Part shown: positions 53,605 to 62,563 of the stretch, piece by piece | How the letters are laid out: every line of letters starts with the position of its first letter | Numbering within the stretch: the first letter of the stretch is position 1 | From: Streptomyces viridochromogenes | GTDB taxonomy: Bacteria > Actinomycetota > Actinomycetes > Streptomycetales > Streptomycetaceae | Reading direction: 5' to 3' | DNA length: 64,000 nucleotides | Assembly: GCF_001270495.1 (NCBI RefSeq) | Contig: NZ_LGUR01000151.1 | Coordinates: 1-64,000 of the forward strand | The notes under the pieces: generated by a model | Told to the model about the DNA's origin: nothing | What the model saw: the letters and a program-made list of their open reading frames with translations, nothing else | Databases searched by the model: none | Program-made: the position numbers and the translations under genes

Positions 53605-55151
53605 CGGGATACCTCTTTGTCCTTTGTCATCTGACGCATCAGCGATTCCTGCGAGGCCTCTGCCCGCGAGAACTCACCGGTCAGCCGCCCCGCGGCCATC
53701 GTGTAGATGCGGTCGCACATGCCGAGCAGTTCCGGCAGCTCGGAGGAGATGAAGACGACCGCCTTGCCCTGGGCGGCCAGCTGGTCGATGACCGTGTAGA
53801 TCTCGTACTTGGCACCGACGTCGATGCCACGCGTCGGCTCGTCCAGGATCAGCACATCGGGACCCGCGAAGATCCACTTGCTGAGGACGACCTTCTGCTG
53901 GTTGCCGCCGGACAGCTTGCCCACCGGCTCGAAGACGGTCGGCGCCTTGATGTTCATGGACTTGCGGAAGCCCTCGGCGACCTGCCGCTCCTCGTGCTCG
54001 TCGACCACGCCCCGCTTGGCGACCTTGCCCAGCGCGCTGAGCGAGATGTTGCGGTTGACGGTGTCGATGAGGTTGAGGCCGTAGTGCTTGCGGTCCTCGG
54101 TGACGTACGCGATGCCGTGCTTGACCGCCTCGGGGACGGTCTTGGTACGGATCTCCGTGCCGTCCTTGAGGACCGTGCCGCCCGCATGGCGGCCGTACGT
54201 CCGCCCGAAGACGCTCATCGCCAGCTCGGTGCGGCCGGCGCCCATCAGGCCCGCGATGCCGACGATCTCGCCGCGCCGCACCTCGATCGACACGTCGTCG
54301 ACGACCTTGCGCTGTTGGTCGATCGGGTGGTGCACGGTCCAGTTGCGGATCTCAAGCGCCGGGTGGGCGCCCTCCTCCGGCTCGTGCGGCGTGCGGTCCG
54401 GGAAGCGGTTCTCCAGGTCGCGGCCGACCATCCCGCTGATGATCCGGTCCTCGGTGGTCTCCGGCGCCTTCACATCGAGGGTCTCGATGGTCTTGCCGTC
54501 GCGCAGGATCGTCACCGAGTCGGCGACCTTGCGGATCTCGTTGAGCTTGTGGGAGATGATGATCGAGGTGATGCCCTGCTTCTTCAACTCCAGGATCAGA
54601 TCCAGGAGTTTGCCGCTGTCCTCGTCGTTCAGGGCCGCGGTCGGCTCATCCAGGATGAGCAGCTTCACCTTCTTCGACAGCGCCTTCGCGATCTCCACCA
54701 GCTGCTGCTTGCCCACGCCGATGTCGGCGACGCGGGTGTCGGGGTGGTCGCTGAGACCGACCCGGCGCAGCAGCTCGGAGCCGTGCCGTAGGGTCTCCCG
54801 CCAGTCGATGAACCCGCCCTTGGCGTGCTCATTGCCGAGGAAGATGTTCTCCGCGAGGGAGAGGAACGGTGACAGCGCCAGTTCCTGGTGGATGATGACG
54901 ATGCCGCGGTGCTCGCTCGCCCGGATGTCCTTGAACTCGCAGACCTCCCCCTCGAAGAGGATGTCTCCCTCGTAGGTGCCGTGCGGGTGGACGCCGGAGA
55001 GGACCTTCATCAGGGTCGACTTACCGGCGCCGTTCTCACCGCAGATGGCGTGGACCTCGCCCTGCTGGACGGTCAGTGTGACGTCCGACAGCGCCTTGAC
55101 GCCGGGAAAGGTCTTGACGATCGAGCGCATTTCCAGGACGGGTCCCGCCAT
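53601..55151 (-). CDS. Sugar ABC ATPase with two nucleotide-binding domains, MmsA/GguA type
   Basis: 516 residues. The first domain has Walker A GENGAGKS, signature [13 protein letters not shown] and Walker [12 protein letters not shown]. The second has GLMGAGRTE in place of Walker [15 protein letters not shown] and [14 protein letters not shown], as usual in monosaccharide importers where the second site is degenerate. The ATG at 55151 has GGAAGG upstream. It is 32 bp after the binding-protein gene. Confidence 0.94.
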   Translation of the reverse strand: MAGPVLEMRSIVKTFPGVKALSDVTLTVQQGEVHAICGENGAGKSTLMKVLSGVHPHGTYEGDILFEGEVCEFKDIRASEHRGIVIIHQELALSPFLSLAENIFLGNEHAKGGFIDWRETLRHGSELLRRVGLSDHPDTRVADIGVGKQQLVEIAKALSKKVKLLILDEPTAALNDEDSGKLLDLILELKKQGITSIIISHKLNEIRKVADSVTILRDGKTIETLDVKAPETTEDRIISGMVGRDLENRFPDRTPHEPEEGAHPALEIRNWTVHHPIDQQRKVVDDVSIEVRRGEIVGIAGLMGAGRTELAMSVFGRTYGRHAGGTVLKDGTEIRTKTVPEAVKHGIAYVTEDRKHYGLNLIDTVNRNISLSALGKVAKRGVVDEHEERQVAEGFRKSMNIKAPTVFEPVGKLSGGNQQKVVLSKWIFAGPDVLILDEPTRGIDVGAKYEIYTVIDQLAAQGKAVVFISSELPELLGMCDRIYTMAAGRLTGEFSRAEASQESLMRQMTKDKEVSR

Positions 55152-55183
55152 GGTCGTGCCTTCCAATCAGAGTGTGCCGGCGG

Positions 55184-56296
55184 TTAGTTGAGGTCGCTTT
55201 CCTTGATGTAGCCGGTGTCGACGACCTCCTTCTTGTAGTTGGTCTTGTCGACGCTGACCGGAGTGAGCAGGTAGGCCGGGACGACCTTGGAGCCGTTGTC
55301 GTACGTCTTGGTGTCGTTGACCTCGGGCTTCTTGCCCTTGAGCGCCGCGTCGACCATGTTCGAGGCGACCTTGGCGAGCTCACGGGTGTCCTTGTAGACG
55401 GTCATCGCCTGCTGGTCGGCGATGATCGACTTCACCGAGGCGACCTCGGCGTCCTGGCCGGTGACGATCGGCCACGGCTTGTTCTTGGTGCCGTAGCTGT
55501 CCGACTTCAGCGCCGAGAGGATGCCGATGGAGATTCCGTCGTACGGCGAGAGGACCGCGTCGACGCGCTCGCTCTTGTACGCCGAGGTCAGGATCTCGTC
55601 CATGCGGTTCTGGGCCTTGCCACCGTCCCAGCGCAGGGTGGTGACCTGGTTGAGCTTGGTCTGGCCGGAGCGGACGACGAGCTGCTTCTTGTCGATGTAC
55701 GGCTGCAGGACGTTCATCGCGCCCTGGAAGAAGTAGCGCGTGTTGTTGTCGTCGTTGGAGCCGGCGAACAGCTCGATGTTGAACGGGCCCTTCTTGGAGC
55801 CGTCCTTCAGACCGAGCTTCTCGACGATGTAGTTGCCCTGGAGCTCGCCGACCTTCTCGTTGTCGAACGACGCGTAGTAGTCGACGTTCTCCGTGCCCAG
55901 GATCAGGCGGTCGTAGGAGATCACCGGGATGTTCGCGTCCTTGGCCTGCTGGAGCACGCTGTTCATCGACTTGTTGTCGATGGCCGCGACGATCAGCGCC
56001 TTCACGCCCTGCGTGATCAGGTTCTCGATCTGCCCGACCTGCTGGTCCGTGTCGTCCTCGCCGTAGACCAGCCTGGTCTTGTAGCCCTTGGACTCCAGGT
56101 CCTTGACGACGTTGTTGCCGTCGGCGATCCAGCGCTCGGAGGACTTGGTCGGCATCGCGATGCCGATGGTCGCGCCCTTGGTGTCGCCGGCCTCCTGCTT
56201 GCTGCCGCCCTCGCCGCTCTGGCCGCAGGCGGACAGGGTCAGGGCGAGGGAGGCGGCTCCGGCTATGGCGGCGAGTGCGGCTCTGCGAGTGCGCAT
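55184..56296 (-). CDS. Sugar-binding lipoprotein, ChvE type
   Basis: About 370 residues. The lipoprotein signal [20 protein letters not shown] has lipobox LSAC. The mature part is a ribose/galactose-type binding fold: [20 protein letters not shown], then [20 protein letters not shown], and [18 protein letters not shown]. ChvE-like proteins bind galactose, arabinose, glucose or xylose. Start choice: ATG 56296 is 8-9 nt from AAGGA; ATGs at 56302 and 56305 are too close to it. It precedes the ATPase gene by 32 bp. Confidence 0.93.
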   Translation of the reverse strand: MRTRRAALAAIAGAASLALTLSACGQSGEGGSKQEAGDTKGATIGIAMPTKSSERWIADGNNVVKDLESKGYKTRLVYGEDDTDQQVGQIENLITQGVKALIVAAIDNKSMNSVLQQAKDANIPVISYDRLILGTENVDYYASFDNEKVGELQGNYIVEKLGLKDGSKKGPFNIELFAGSNDDNNTRYFFQGAMNVLQPYIDKKQLVVRSGQTKLNQVTTLRWDGGKAQNRMDEILTSAYKSERVDAVLSPYDGISIGILSALKSDSYGTKNKPWPIVTGQDAEVASVKSIIADQQAMTVYKDTRELAKVASNMVDAALKGKKPEVNDTKTYDNGSKVVPAYLLTPVSVDKTNYKKEVVDTGYIKESDLN

Positions 56297-56435
56297 GGTC
56301 ATCATCCTTGATGTGTGTGAGCAGGGCTCCGTCTGGCGGAGCGAAGACGCTTCGAGGGTTGAACGGTGTCGACCGACTGTGTGTGGGATTGTGTTCGACT
56401 GCGTCTTCTTCTGTGAAGGGGGTTTGTCCGGAACG

Positions 56436-57404
56436 TTATGCGGGAGTTTCGAAACGCTTCAGCGTCCCGGGCAGCCGTGAACCGAGAGGCGCCATGTCGC
56501 CGTCAGCTCCGTGCCGTGCGAGCAGGTCCAGCGCCAGGCGTCCGCGCCGTACGCGTTCCTTGGCGGTGGCCAGCGTCAGGTCCCGCATGTGGTGGCCGTA
56601 GGGGTAGATCCCGGGAGCCTTGGAGAGCCCGAACTTCAGGTAGAGCGGTGCGCCGCGCCGGATCAGCTCGGCGACCTCGTACATCCGGATGTAACCGCCG
56701 AGGTCGTCGGGGGCCTCGATGTACATGTCCATGGGGGCGGCGGAGACGCGGCGGATCTCGGTGAGGTGATCCAGCGTCAGGTCGCTGGGCACGTTGATCG
56801 AGTCGCCGCCGAGGTTCTCGTACACGGCGTACGCCATCGGGTTGACCGGACCGATCAGCGCCGACACCTTCAGCGTCGTGTCGGCCGGCAGGACCCCCGC
56901 GGCCCGCGCCCGGTGCAGCGTCCACAGCACACCCTCGTCGGCGACGAGGAGGCACTTCACGCCCAGCTCGGTGGCGCGTACGGCGTCCTCGACGCACCCG
57001 GCGACCGCGTCGTGGCCCCGGGCGCGCAGTCCGCCGCCCTTGGAGTCGGTGCGGGTGGAGCCGCCGATGTCCCAGGTGCCGCGCGGGCCGGTGAACAGGC
57101 AGAGCTCGATGTCGCGCTCGGCGGTCGCCTCCACCATCTCGGTGATCTCGGCGTCGGTCAGCATCCAGATGCCGCTGCCCTGGCTGATCCGGTGGATCGG
57201 CACATCGAGTCGCGAGGACTCCTTGAGGACCACGGCGAGCGCCTCGGGGCCTTCCACGGAGGGAACCTCGGTGCGCCAGCGGCCGCCGCCGGGGAAGGTG
57301 TGCGGAGAGGCGTCGGAGGGGTCGAGGGCGGGCGCCCCCAGACCGAGTGCGGCGAGCGCCTGCTCGCCGGGGCGGCGCGGCGTCTGAGCGTTGGTGTCGG
57401 TCAC
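56436..57404 (-). CDS. Peptidase U32-like protein of a sugar-acid locus
   Basis: 322 residues: [20 protein letters not shown], then [20 protein letters not shown], and [20 protein letters not shown]. Alternating beta/alpha stretches suggest a TIM barrel, and the wording resembles proteins annotated as U32 peptidase in Streptomyces sugar loci. No peptidase catalytic set can be pointed to. It may act on a keto-acid or acid intermediate, since its neighbours are a dehydrogenase, dehydratase and sugar importer. That is inference. The GTG at 57404 has GAAGGA 7 nt upstream and an operator 15 nt further out. Confidence 0.6.
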   Translation of the reverse strand: MTDTNAQTPRRPGEQALAALGLGAPALDPSDASPHTFPGGGRWRTEVPSVEGPEALAVVLKESSRLDVPIHRISQGSGIWMLTDAEITEMVEATAERDIELCLFTGPRGTWDIGGSTRTDSKGGGLRARGHDAVAGCVEDAVRATELGVKCLLVADEGVLWTLHRARAAGVLPADTTLKVSALIGPVNPMAYAVYENLGGDSINVPSDLTLDHLTEIRRVSAAPMDMYIEAPDDLGGYIRMYEVAELIRRGAPLYLKFGLSKAPGIYPYGHHMRDLTLATAKERVRRGRLALDLLARHGADGDMAPLGSRLPGTLKRFETPA

Positions 57405-57419
57405 AAGCTGTCCTTCATG

Positions 57420-57434
57420 TTCGATATATCGGAC
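57420..57434. promoter_or_regulatory. Predicted IclR-type operator before the U32-like/ChvE operon
   Basis: TTCGATATATCGGAC, identical in its first 13 bases to the second operator at 46920-46932. It lies about 15 nt before the GTG of the U32-like gene, so bound protein would block the early transcript. Confidence 0.65.
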
Positions 57435-57525
57435 GAGGGTCGCGGCTCTGGTCGTGCGGGGCTTTGGGTGTACGCCGGTACGAAGTCGTCAGGTACCCCG
57501 TACCGGCGTACGGCTCAGGGGTGTG

Positions 57526-58530
57526 TCATGGCCGCAGCAGGACCTTTCCGACCTTCGGGTCGCCGGACCCCACCAACTCGATGGCCTGCGGGAACTCCTC
57601 CAGCGGCAGCTCGTGCGTGACCAGCGGCAACGGGTCGAGGAGTCCCGCCCCGAAGACCCGCACGGTGTGCGCCCAGGCGTCCGGCGCCGCGCCGAACACG
57701 GTCTGCACCTCCAGCTGCCGCACGACGAGATCGGTCGGGTCGAGCCCGTCCGCGCCCGGCGCCGGGATGCCCGTCAGGATCAGCCGTCCGCCCCGGCGCA
57801 GCAGGGCGGCGGCGGTGCGCGCCGCGTCCGCGGACCCGGCGGTCTCGATGACGACGTCGAAGTCGTCCGGCAGTTCCTCGTCCTTGGTGCGGAAGTCCGT
57901 GGCGCCGAACCGCTTCGACAGCTCGGCCCGGTCCGGACGCGTCCCCACGACGAGCAGCTCGGCCGGCGAGCCCGCCTTCAGGAACTGAACGGCGAACATC
58001 CCGAGCGTGCCCGTGCCCACCACGGCCACCCGCTCGCCCGGCACCGCGTTCGCCTTGAGCGCGGCGGCCGCGATGCACGCGGCCGGCTCCAGCAGCGCGG
58101 CCGCCGTCAGGTCGGCGTCGTCCGGCAGCACGTGCAGCAGCCGGGCCGGAAGCGTGAGCGTGGCGGCCATGGCGCCCGGCTGGGTGAAGCCGGTCTCCTC
58201 GTAGCCCGCCGTGCACAGGGTGGTCTCGCCCGCGTGGCAGCGGTCGCAGACCTGGCAGTTCCGGAAGCCCTCGCCCACCACCTTGCGGCCCACCAGGCTC
58301 GCGGGGACGCCGTCACCGACCGCCGCCACCGTGCCGGACCACTCGTGGCCCGGGGTGAGCGGATAGCGGACGTACCCCTCCGGCCGGTTGCCCTGGAAGA
58401 CCTCGCGGTCACTGCCGCAGATCCCCGAGGCGTGCACCCGGACCAGGGCCTCGCCCGCTTCCGGCTGCCGGGGCTCGTGCGGGACGAGCCGGTGCTCGCC
58501 CGGAGCCTCGATCACGACGGCGGTGCTCAC
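57526..58530 (-). CDS. Zinc-dependent alcohol (sugar) dehydrogenase, MDR family
   Basis: 334 residues. Catalytic zinc ligands are Cys in HASGICGSD and His-Glu in TPGHEWSG. The structural zinc cysteines are in CQVCDRCHAGETTLC. The NAD(P)-binding motif is VAVVGTGTLGMFAVQFLK near residue 165. Likely oxidises a sugar or sugar acid in step with the neighbouring dehydratase. The GTG at 58530 has GGGAGGA 5 nt upstream. It starts 37 bp after the dehydratase stop. Confidence 0.9.
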   Translation of the reverse strand: MSTAVVIEAPGEHRLVPHEPRQPEAGEALVRVHASGICGSDREVFQGNRPEGYVRYPLTPGHEWSGTVAAVGDGVPASLVGRKVVGEGFRNCQVCDRCHAGETTLCTAGYEETGFTQPGAMAATLTLPARLLHVLPDDADLTAAALLEPAACIAAAALKANAVPGERVAVVGTGTLGMFAVQFLKAGSPAELLVVGTRPDRAELSKRFGATDFRTKDEELPDDFDVVIETAGSADAARTAAALLRRGGRLILTGIPAPGADGLDPTDLVVRQLEVQTVFGAAPDAWAHTVRVFGAGLLDPLPLVTHELPLEEFPQAIELVGSGDPKVGKVLLRP

Positions 58531-58567
58531 TGGGTCCTCCCGGTGCCGGGCCGACGGGTAATGGTGC

Positions 58568-59731
58568 TCACTCAGTGCCCTTGGGCTTGCGCTGCTCCCA
58601 GCCGTCGGCCCACAGGTCGAACCGGGCCTGCTGCTGCGGGAACTCCGCGGCGGCGTCGACGTCCAGCTCCACACCGAGACCGGGCTCGTGGGAGAGGTGG
58701 AAGCAGCCGTCCTCGGGGTTCACCTGGGGGGCGCCCTTGACGACCTTCTTGATCTCCGCGTCCGCGAAGTCGTTGAAGTGCTCAAGGATCTTGAAGTTGG
58801 GGGCGGTGAAGCCGACCTGGAGGGAGGCGGCGGTCAGCACGGGCCCGCCCACGTTGTGGGGCGCGACCAGCATGTAGTGGGTCTCGGCGGTGGCGGCCAG
58901 CTTGCGGGTCTCCCAGATGCCGCCGATGTGGCCGACGTCCGGCTGGATGATGTCCACGGCCTGGCTCTCGAAGAGCTCCCGGAACTCGATGCGGTCGTGG
59001 ATGCGCTCACCCGTGGCAACCGGCATGTCGACCTTGGCGGCGACCTTCTCCAGCGCCTTCAGGTTCTCCGGCGGCACCGGCTCCTCCAGCCACGCGGGCT
59101 TGAAGGGCGCCAGCTCCTTGGCCAGGCGGACGGCGGTGGCGGGGGAGAAGCGGCCGTGCATCTCCAGCATCAGCTCGGCGTCCGGGCCGATGGCGTCGCG
59201 CACGGCCTCGATCAGGGAGACCGCGTAGAGGCTCTGCTCGTGGTCGAGCTCGAAGTGGCCGGTCCCGAACGGGTCGATCTTGAGCGCCCGGTAACCGCGC
59301 TCCATGACGCCCTGGGCCGCCTTGTGGTACGCCTCCGGCGTCCGCTCGGTGGTGTACCAGCCGTTGGCGTACGCCTTGACCTTGTCGGTGACCTTGCCGC
59401 CGAGCAGCTGCCAGACCGGAACGCCGAGCGCCTTGCCCTTGATGTCCCAGCAGGCCATCTCGATCACGGCGATACCGGACATCACGATCTCGCCGGCCCG
59501 GCCGTAGTCGCCGTACTTCATCCGCTTGACGAGATCCTCGACAGCGAACGGGTCGGAGCCGAGAATGTGGTTGGTCTTCGCCTCGTGCAAATAGCCGAGC
59601 AGTGCGTCGGTGTGGCCCAGCATGCGGGTCTCGCCGACGCCGGTGAGCCCCTCGTCGGTGTGCACCTGGACGTAGGTCAGGTTCCGCCACGGTGTTCCGA
59701 CCACGTGTGTGCTGATTCCCGTGATGCGCAC
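58568..59731 (-). CDS. Sugar-acid dehydratase, enolase superfamily (mandelate racemase group)
   Basis: 387 residues. The N-terminal capping domain is followed by a barrel with Lys in YRALKIDPFG near residue 154. Metal ligands are in LMLEMHGRFS, WLEEPVPPEN and VATGERIHDR, and the catalytic His region is LVAPHNVGGPV. The arrangement is that of galactonate-dehydratase-like enzymes, converting an aldonate to a 2-keto-3-deoxy acid with Mg2+. Exact sugar acid not determinable. The GTG at 59731 follows AGGGAG. Tandem operators lie 26-55 bp upstream. It begins the dehydratase/dehydrogenase transcript. Confidence 0.9.
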   Translation of the reverse strand: MRITGISTHVVGTPWRNLTYVQVHTDEGLTGVGETRMLGHTDALLGYLHEAKTNHILGSDPFAVEDLVKRMKYGDYGRAGEIVMSGIAVIEMACWDIKGKALGVPVWQLLGGKVTDKVKAYANGWYTTERTPEAYHKAAQGVMERGYRALKIDPFGTGHFELDHEQSLYAVSLIEAVRDAIGPDAELMLEMHGRFSPATAVRLAKELAPFKPAWLEEPVPPENLKALEKVAAKVDMPVATGERIHDRIEFRELFESQAVDIIQPDVGHIGGIWETRKLAATAETHYMLVAPHNVGGPVLTAASLQVGFTAPNFKILEHFNDFADAEIKKVVKGAPQVNPEDGCFHLSHEPGLGVELDVDAAAEFPQQQARFDLWADGWEQRKPKGTE

Positions 59732-59756
59732 GGCACTCCCTGTCCTCTTCGGTCTG

Positions 59757-59785
59757 TTCGAAATTTCGGCACTCGTTCGAAATGC
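59757..59785. promoter_or_regulatory. Tandem IclR-type operators before the dehydratase
   Basis: TTCGAAATTTCGG (59757-59769) and TTCGAAATGC (59776-59785) start 19 bp apart, the same spacing as at 27757/27777 and 46901/46920. Confidence 0.75.
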
Positions 59786-60262
59786 TGTCGCGACAGTAGG
59801 GACGACCGCATGCGAGTGTCAATGGGTCTACAAACAACGGTTTCGACGCGACCCCGCAGGCGGCCGGCGAGGCGGATGTGACGGGGTGCGCCACGCGGAT
59901 CTCCGGGCTCTTCGACGGTGCGTGCACGCCTCCCCCGGTGGGTACTCGGATCGCCCCTGACCAGGTAAAACACCCCCGGCCTCGCGATCTGCGCCGCTCG
60001 TTGCGTTATTCAACCGTGACGGCTTGTCTGTCGCAGCCCTCTTGACCGGAATGAATTGTTAGCGCTCACAATACGTCCGCGTTCACCAGTCGGTCCCGAC
60101 GGCATGCAAAGGAGGTACGAGCGTCGTGTCAGCAGTGCTTCAACTCGCCTTCCCGCCCCGTGCCGTTGGCCCTTCCGGAACAGCGGTATGACACGGCCGG
60201 CGCCGAACCATCGGCCCTCGGCGCAGGTCTTATCGGCAGACGACAGCCAAGGAGGTGCGGCT
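59786..60262. other. Intergenic region between dehydratase and LacI genes
   Basis: Together with the operators at 59757 this is a 531-bp divergent gap. It contains a lac-like operator (60055-60072). Open frames crossing it (for example from 60056) do not look like protein, and I see no gene. Confidence 0.6.
60055..60072. promoter_or_regulatory. LacI-type operator
   Basis: ATTGTTAGCGCTCACAAT is an 18-bp palindrome with one mismatched pair, nearly the symmetric lac operator. It sits 190 bp upstream of the LacI-family gene. TTGACC at 60042 may be a -35, but no well-spaced -10 follows. Confidence 0.75.
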
Positions 60263-61309
60263 GTGGCACCCTCGCAGCTTCGGCCGCCCACCATGGCCGA
60301 CGTGGCACGCCAGGCCGGCGTGTCCCACCAGACCGTGTCCCGCGTGCTGGGGGACCACCCCAATGTGCGGGACGAGACACGGGCCAAGGTGCTGCGCGTG
60401 ATCGAGGAGATGGGCTACCGCCGCAACTTCTCCGCACGGGCCCTGGCGACCCGGCGCACCCGGACCCTGGGTGTGGTCGCCTCCAACACCACGCTCTACG
60501 GTCCGGCCAGTACCTTGTTCGCGCTGGAGGAGGCGGCGCGTGCCGAGGGCTATCTGGTCTCGACGGTCAGTCTGCGCAGGCTGACGGTGGAGACGCTGTC
60601 CGAGGCCCTGGACCGCCTCAGCGAGGGCGGGGTGGAGGGGGTCATCGCCATCGCCGCGCAGCGGTCGGCGGTCGAGGCTCTCGCCGAACTCCGCCACCCG
60701 TTCCCGGTGGTGGCCGTGGGCACCGGCTCGGGCGCCGGGGTCCCCAGCGTCAACGTGGATCAGAGTCTGGGCGCACGGCTGGCCACCGGCCATCTGCTCG
60801 CCGCGGGCCACCGCAGGGTCTGGCATCTCGCCGGGCCCGAGGACTGGCAGGAGGCGGTGGACCGGGTCACCGGCTGGCGGGCGACCCTCGAAGAGGCGGA
60901 CGTGGAACCACCGATGCTGCTGCGGGGGGACTGGAGCCCGCTGTCGGGCTACCGGGCCGGCCAGGAACTGGCGGGCTGGGTGGGGCGCGGCCTGACGGCC
61001 GTCTTCGTGGCCAACGACCAGATGGCACTGGGGGTGTTGCGGGCGCTGCGCGAGGCGGGCGTGCGTACGCCCCAGGACGTCGCGGTGGCCGGCTTCGACG
61101 ACATTCCGGAGTCGGAGTTCTTCGCCCCGCCGCTCACCACCGTCCGGCAGGACTTCGCGACGGTGGGCAAGCGGAGCATCGCCCTGCTGCTGGACCTGAT
61201 CGAGGGTCGTACCTCCTCCGGGACGTCCCAGGTCGCCATCGAGCCCCAACTAGTCGTCCGCGCAAGCACGTTCCCGTACCTTCCTCAACCGGGAGTCGCT
61301 CCCGGCTGA
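60263..61309 (+). CDS. LacI-family transcriptional regulator
   Basis: 348 residues. The helix-turn-helix is MADVARQAGVSHQTVSRVLG (about 13-32), followed by hinge region GYRRNFSARALATRRT. The sugar-binding core is LGVVASNTTLYGPAS, then VFVANDQMALGVLRAL, and VAVAGFDDIPESEFFAPPLT. The GTG at 60263 is chosen because AAGGAGGT lies 7 nt upstream and the family domain starts just after. It probably represses itself through 60055-60072, and the YtfQ-like importer downstream. Confidence 0.93.
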   Translation: MAPSQLRPPTMADVARQAGVSHQTVSRVLGDHPNVRDETRAKVLRVIEEMGYRRNFSARALATRRTRTLGVVASNTTLYGPASTLFALEEAARAEGYLVSTVSLRRLTVETLSEALDRLSEGGVEGVIAIAAQRSAVEALAELRHPFPVVAVGTGSGAGVPSVNVDQSLGARLATGHLLAAGHRRVWHLAGPEDWQEAVDRVTGWRATLEEADVEPPMLLRGDWSPLSGYRAGQELAGWVGRGLTAVFVANDQMALGVLRALREAGVRTPQDVAVAGFDDIPESEFFAPPLTTVRQDFATVGKRSIALLLDLIEGRTSSGTSQVAIEPQLVVRASTFPYLPQPGVAPG

Positions 61310-61356
61310 CATGGCACCACACGGTCGCCGTCCGCCCCTAGGGCAAGTGTGGCCGA

Positions 61357-61367
61357 CATTTCGAACG
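61357..61367. promoter_or_regulatory. Predicted IclR-type operator before the YtfQ-like gene
   Basis: CATTTCGAACG; its complement CGTTCGAAATG is identical over 11 bp to the second operator at 59775-59784. It lies about 95 bp before the binding-protein ATG. Confidence 0.55.
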
Positions 61368-61462
61368 ATGATCGACAGGCTGGACGCGGTGCAGCCGGTC
61401 CACACGAGTACCAACCCAGTACCAGCGGTCCATCCCCGGGCCGGCTCTTCAAAGGAGAAGAC

Positions 61463-62464
61463 ATGCTCAACAGAAGGAACTTCCTCACTGCGGCGGTCGG
61501 CGTGGCGGCCACGGCCGGTCTGGCGGCCTGCGCCAAGGAGGACGGCTCCTCCTCCGACTCCTCCTCCGGCGGCAGCAAGGCGATCACCCTCGGCTTCGCC
61601 CAGGTCGGCTCCGAGAGCGGCTGGCGCACCGCCAACACCGACTCGGTGAAGGCGGCCGCCAAGGAGGCGGGCTTCAGACTGCAGTTCTCCGACGCGCAGC
61701 AGAAGCCGGAGAACCAGATCTCCGCGATCCGCAGCTTCATCGCGCAGAAGGTGGACGTCATCGCCTTCTCGCCGGTGGTCGTCAAGGGCTGGGACGCCGT
61801 GCTCAAGGAGGCCCAGGCGGCGAAGATCCCGGTCATCCTGACCGACCGGTCCGTCGAGAGCGACGAGTCCCTGTTCGTCACCCTGGTCGGCTCCGACTTC
61901 ACCGACGAGGGCCGCCGCGCCGCCAAGATCCTGGAGAAGGTTCTGGAGAAGGCCGGCCACAAGGGCAAGGTGAAGATCGCTCAGCTGGAGGGCACCACCG
62001 GTGCCGCCCCCGCGATCGAGCGCGCCAAGGGCTTCAAGGAGGTCATGGACGCGGAGCACAAGGACGACTGGGAGATCGTCGCCAGCCAGACCGGTGACTT
62101 CACCCGCGCCGGCGGCAAGCAGGTCATGCAGGCCTTCCTGCAGTCCAACCCGGACATCGACGTGCTGTTCGCGCACAACGACGACATGGGTCTCGGCGCC
62201 ATCCAGGCCATCGAGGCGGCCGGCAAGAAGCCCGGCAAGGACATCCTCATCGTCACGGTCGACGGTGTGAAGGACGGCTTCATCGCCATGTCCGAAGGCA
62301 AGATCAACGCGATCGTCGAGTGCAACCCGCTGCTCGGCCCCCAGCTGATGGAGGTCGTGAAGACGGTCCACGAGGGCGGCAAGGTCGAGCGCTGGATCAA
62401 GACCAAGGAGAGCGACTTCATGCAGGACCAGGCCAAGGACGCGCTCCCCACCCGCAAGTACTGA
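61463..62464 (+). CDS. Sugar-binding lipoprotein, YtfQ (galactofuranose) type
   Basis: 333 residues. A Tat-like signal NRRNFLTAAVGVAATAGLAA ends in lipobox LAAC. The binding fold is ITLGFAQVGSESGWRTANTD, then VDVIAFSPVVVKGWDAVLKE, and VDVLFAHNDDMGLGAIQAIE. The VGSESGWR segment is typical of YtfQ, which binds furanose forms of galactose and related sugars; an arabinofuranose ligand would fit the locus. The ATG at 61463 follows AAAGGAG. It is expressed ahead of the ATPase gene, with a hairpin between. Confidence 0.9.
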   Translation: MLNRRNFLTAAVGVAATAGLAACAKEDGSSSDSSSGGSKAITLGFAQVGSESGWRTANTDSVKAAAKEAGFRLQFSDAQQKPENQISAIRSFIAQKVDVIAFSPVVVKGWDAVLKEAQAAKIPVILTDRSVESDESLFVTLVGSDFTDEGRRAAKILEKVLEKAGHKGKVKIAQLEGTTGAAPAIERAKGFKEVMDAEHKDDWEIVASQTGDFTRAGGKQVMQAFLQSNPDIDVLFAHNDDMGLGAIQAIEAAGKKPGKDILIVTVDGVKDGFIAMSEGKINAIVECNPLLGPQLMEVVKTVHEGGKVERWIKTKESDFMQDQAKDALPTRKY

Positions 62465-62480
62465 CCGACCGCACCCACCG

Positions 62481-62531
62481 GCAGGGAGCCTCCGGCCGAC
62501 CGGCGACCATCCGGCCCGGAAGGCTCCCTGC
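62481..62531 (+). terminator. Intra-operon hairpin after the binding-protein gene
   Basis: GCAGGGAGCCT (62481-62491) and AGGCTCCCTGC (62521-62531) form a perfect 11-bp stem. There is no T-run. Such hairpins between a binding protein and its transporter genes often stabilise the upstream mRNA or reduce readthrough. Confidence 0.6.
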
Positions 62532-62563
62532 GGGCCTGAACCCATATCGCGAGGAGCGCTGCC

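Noticed and set aside
60042..60074. Sigma70 promoter at TTGACC
   Set aside because: No -10 element at suitable spacing could be identified.
60056..60262. Longer LacI start
   Set aside because: The extra 69 codons look non-coding and overlap the operator; the ribosome site favours 60263.
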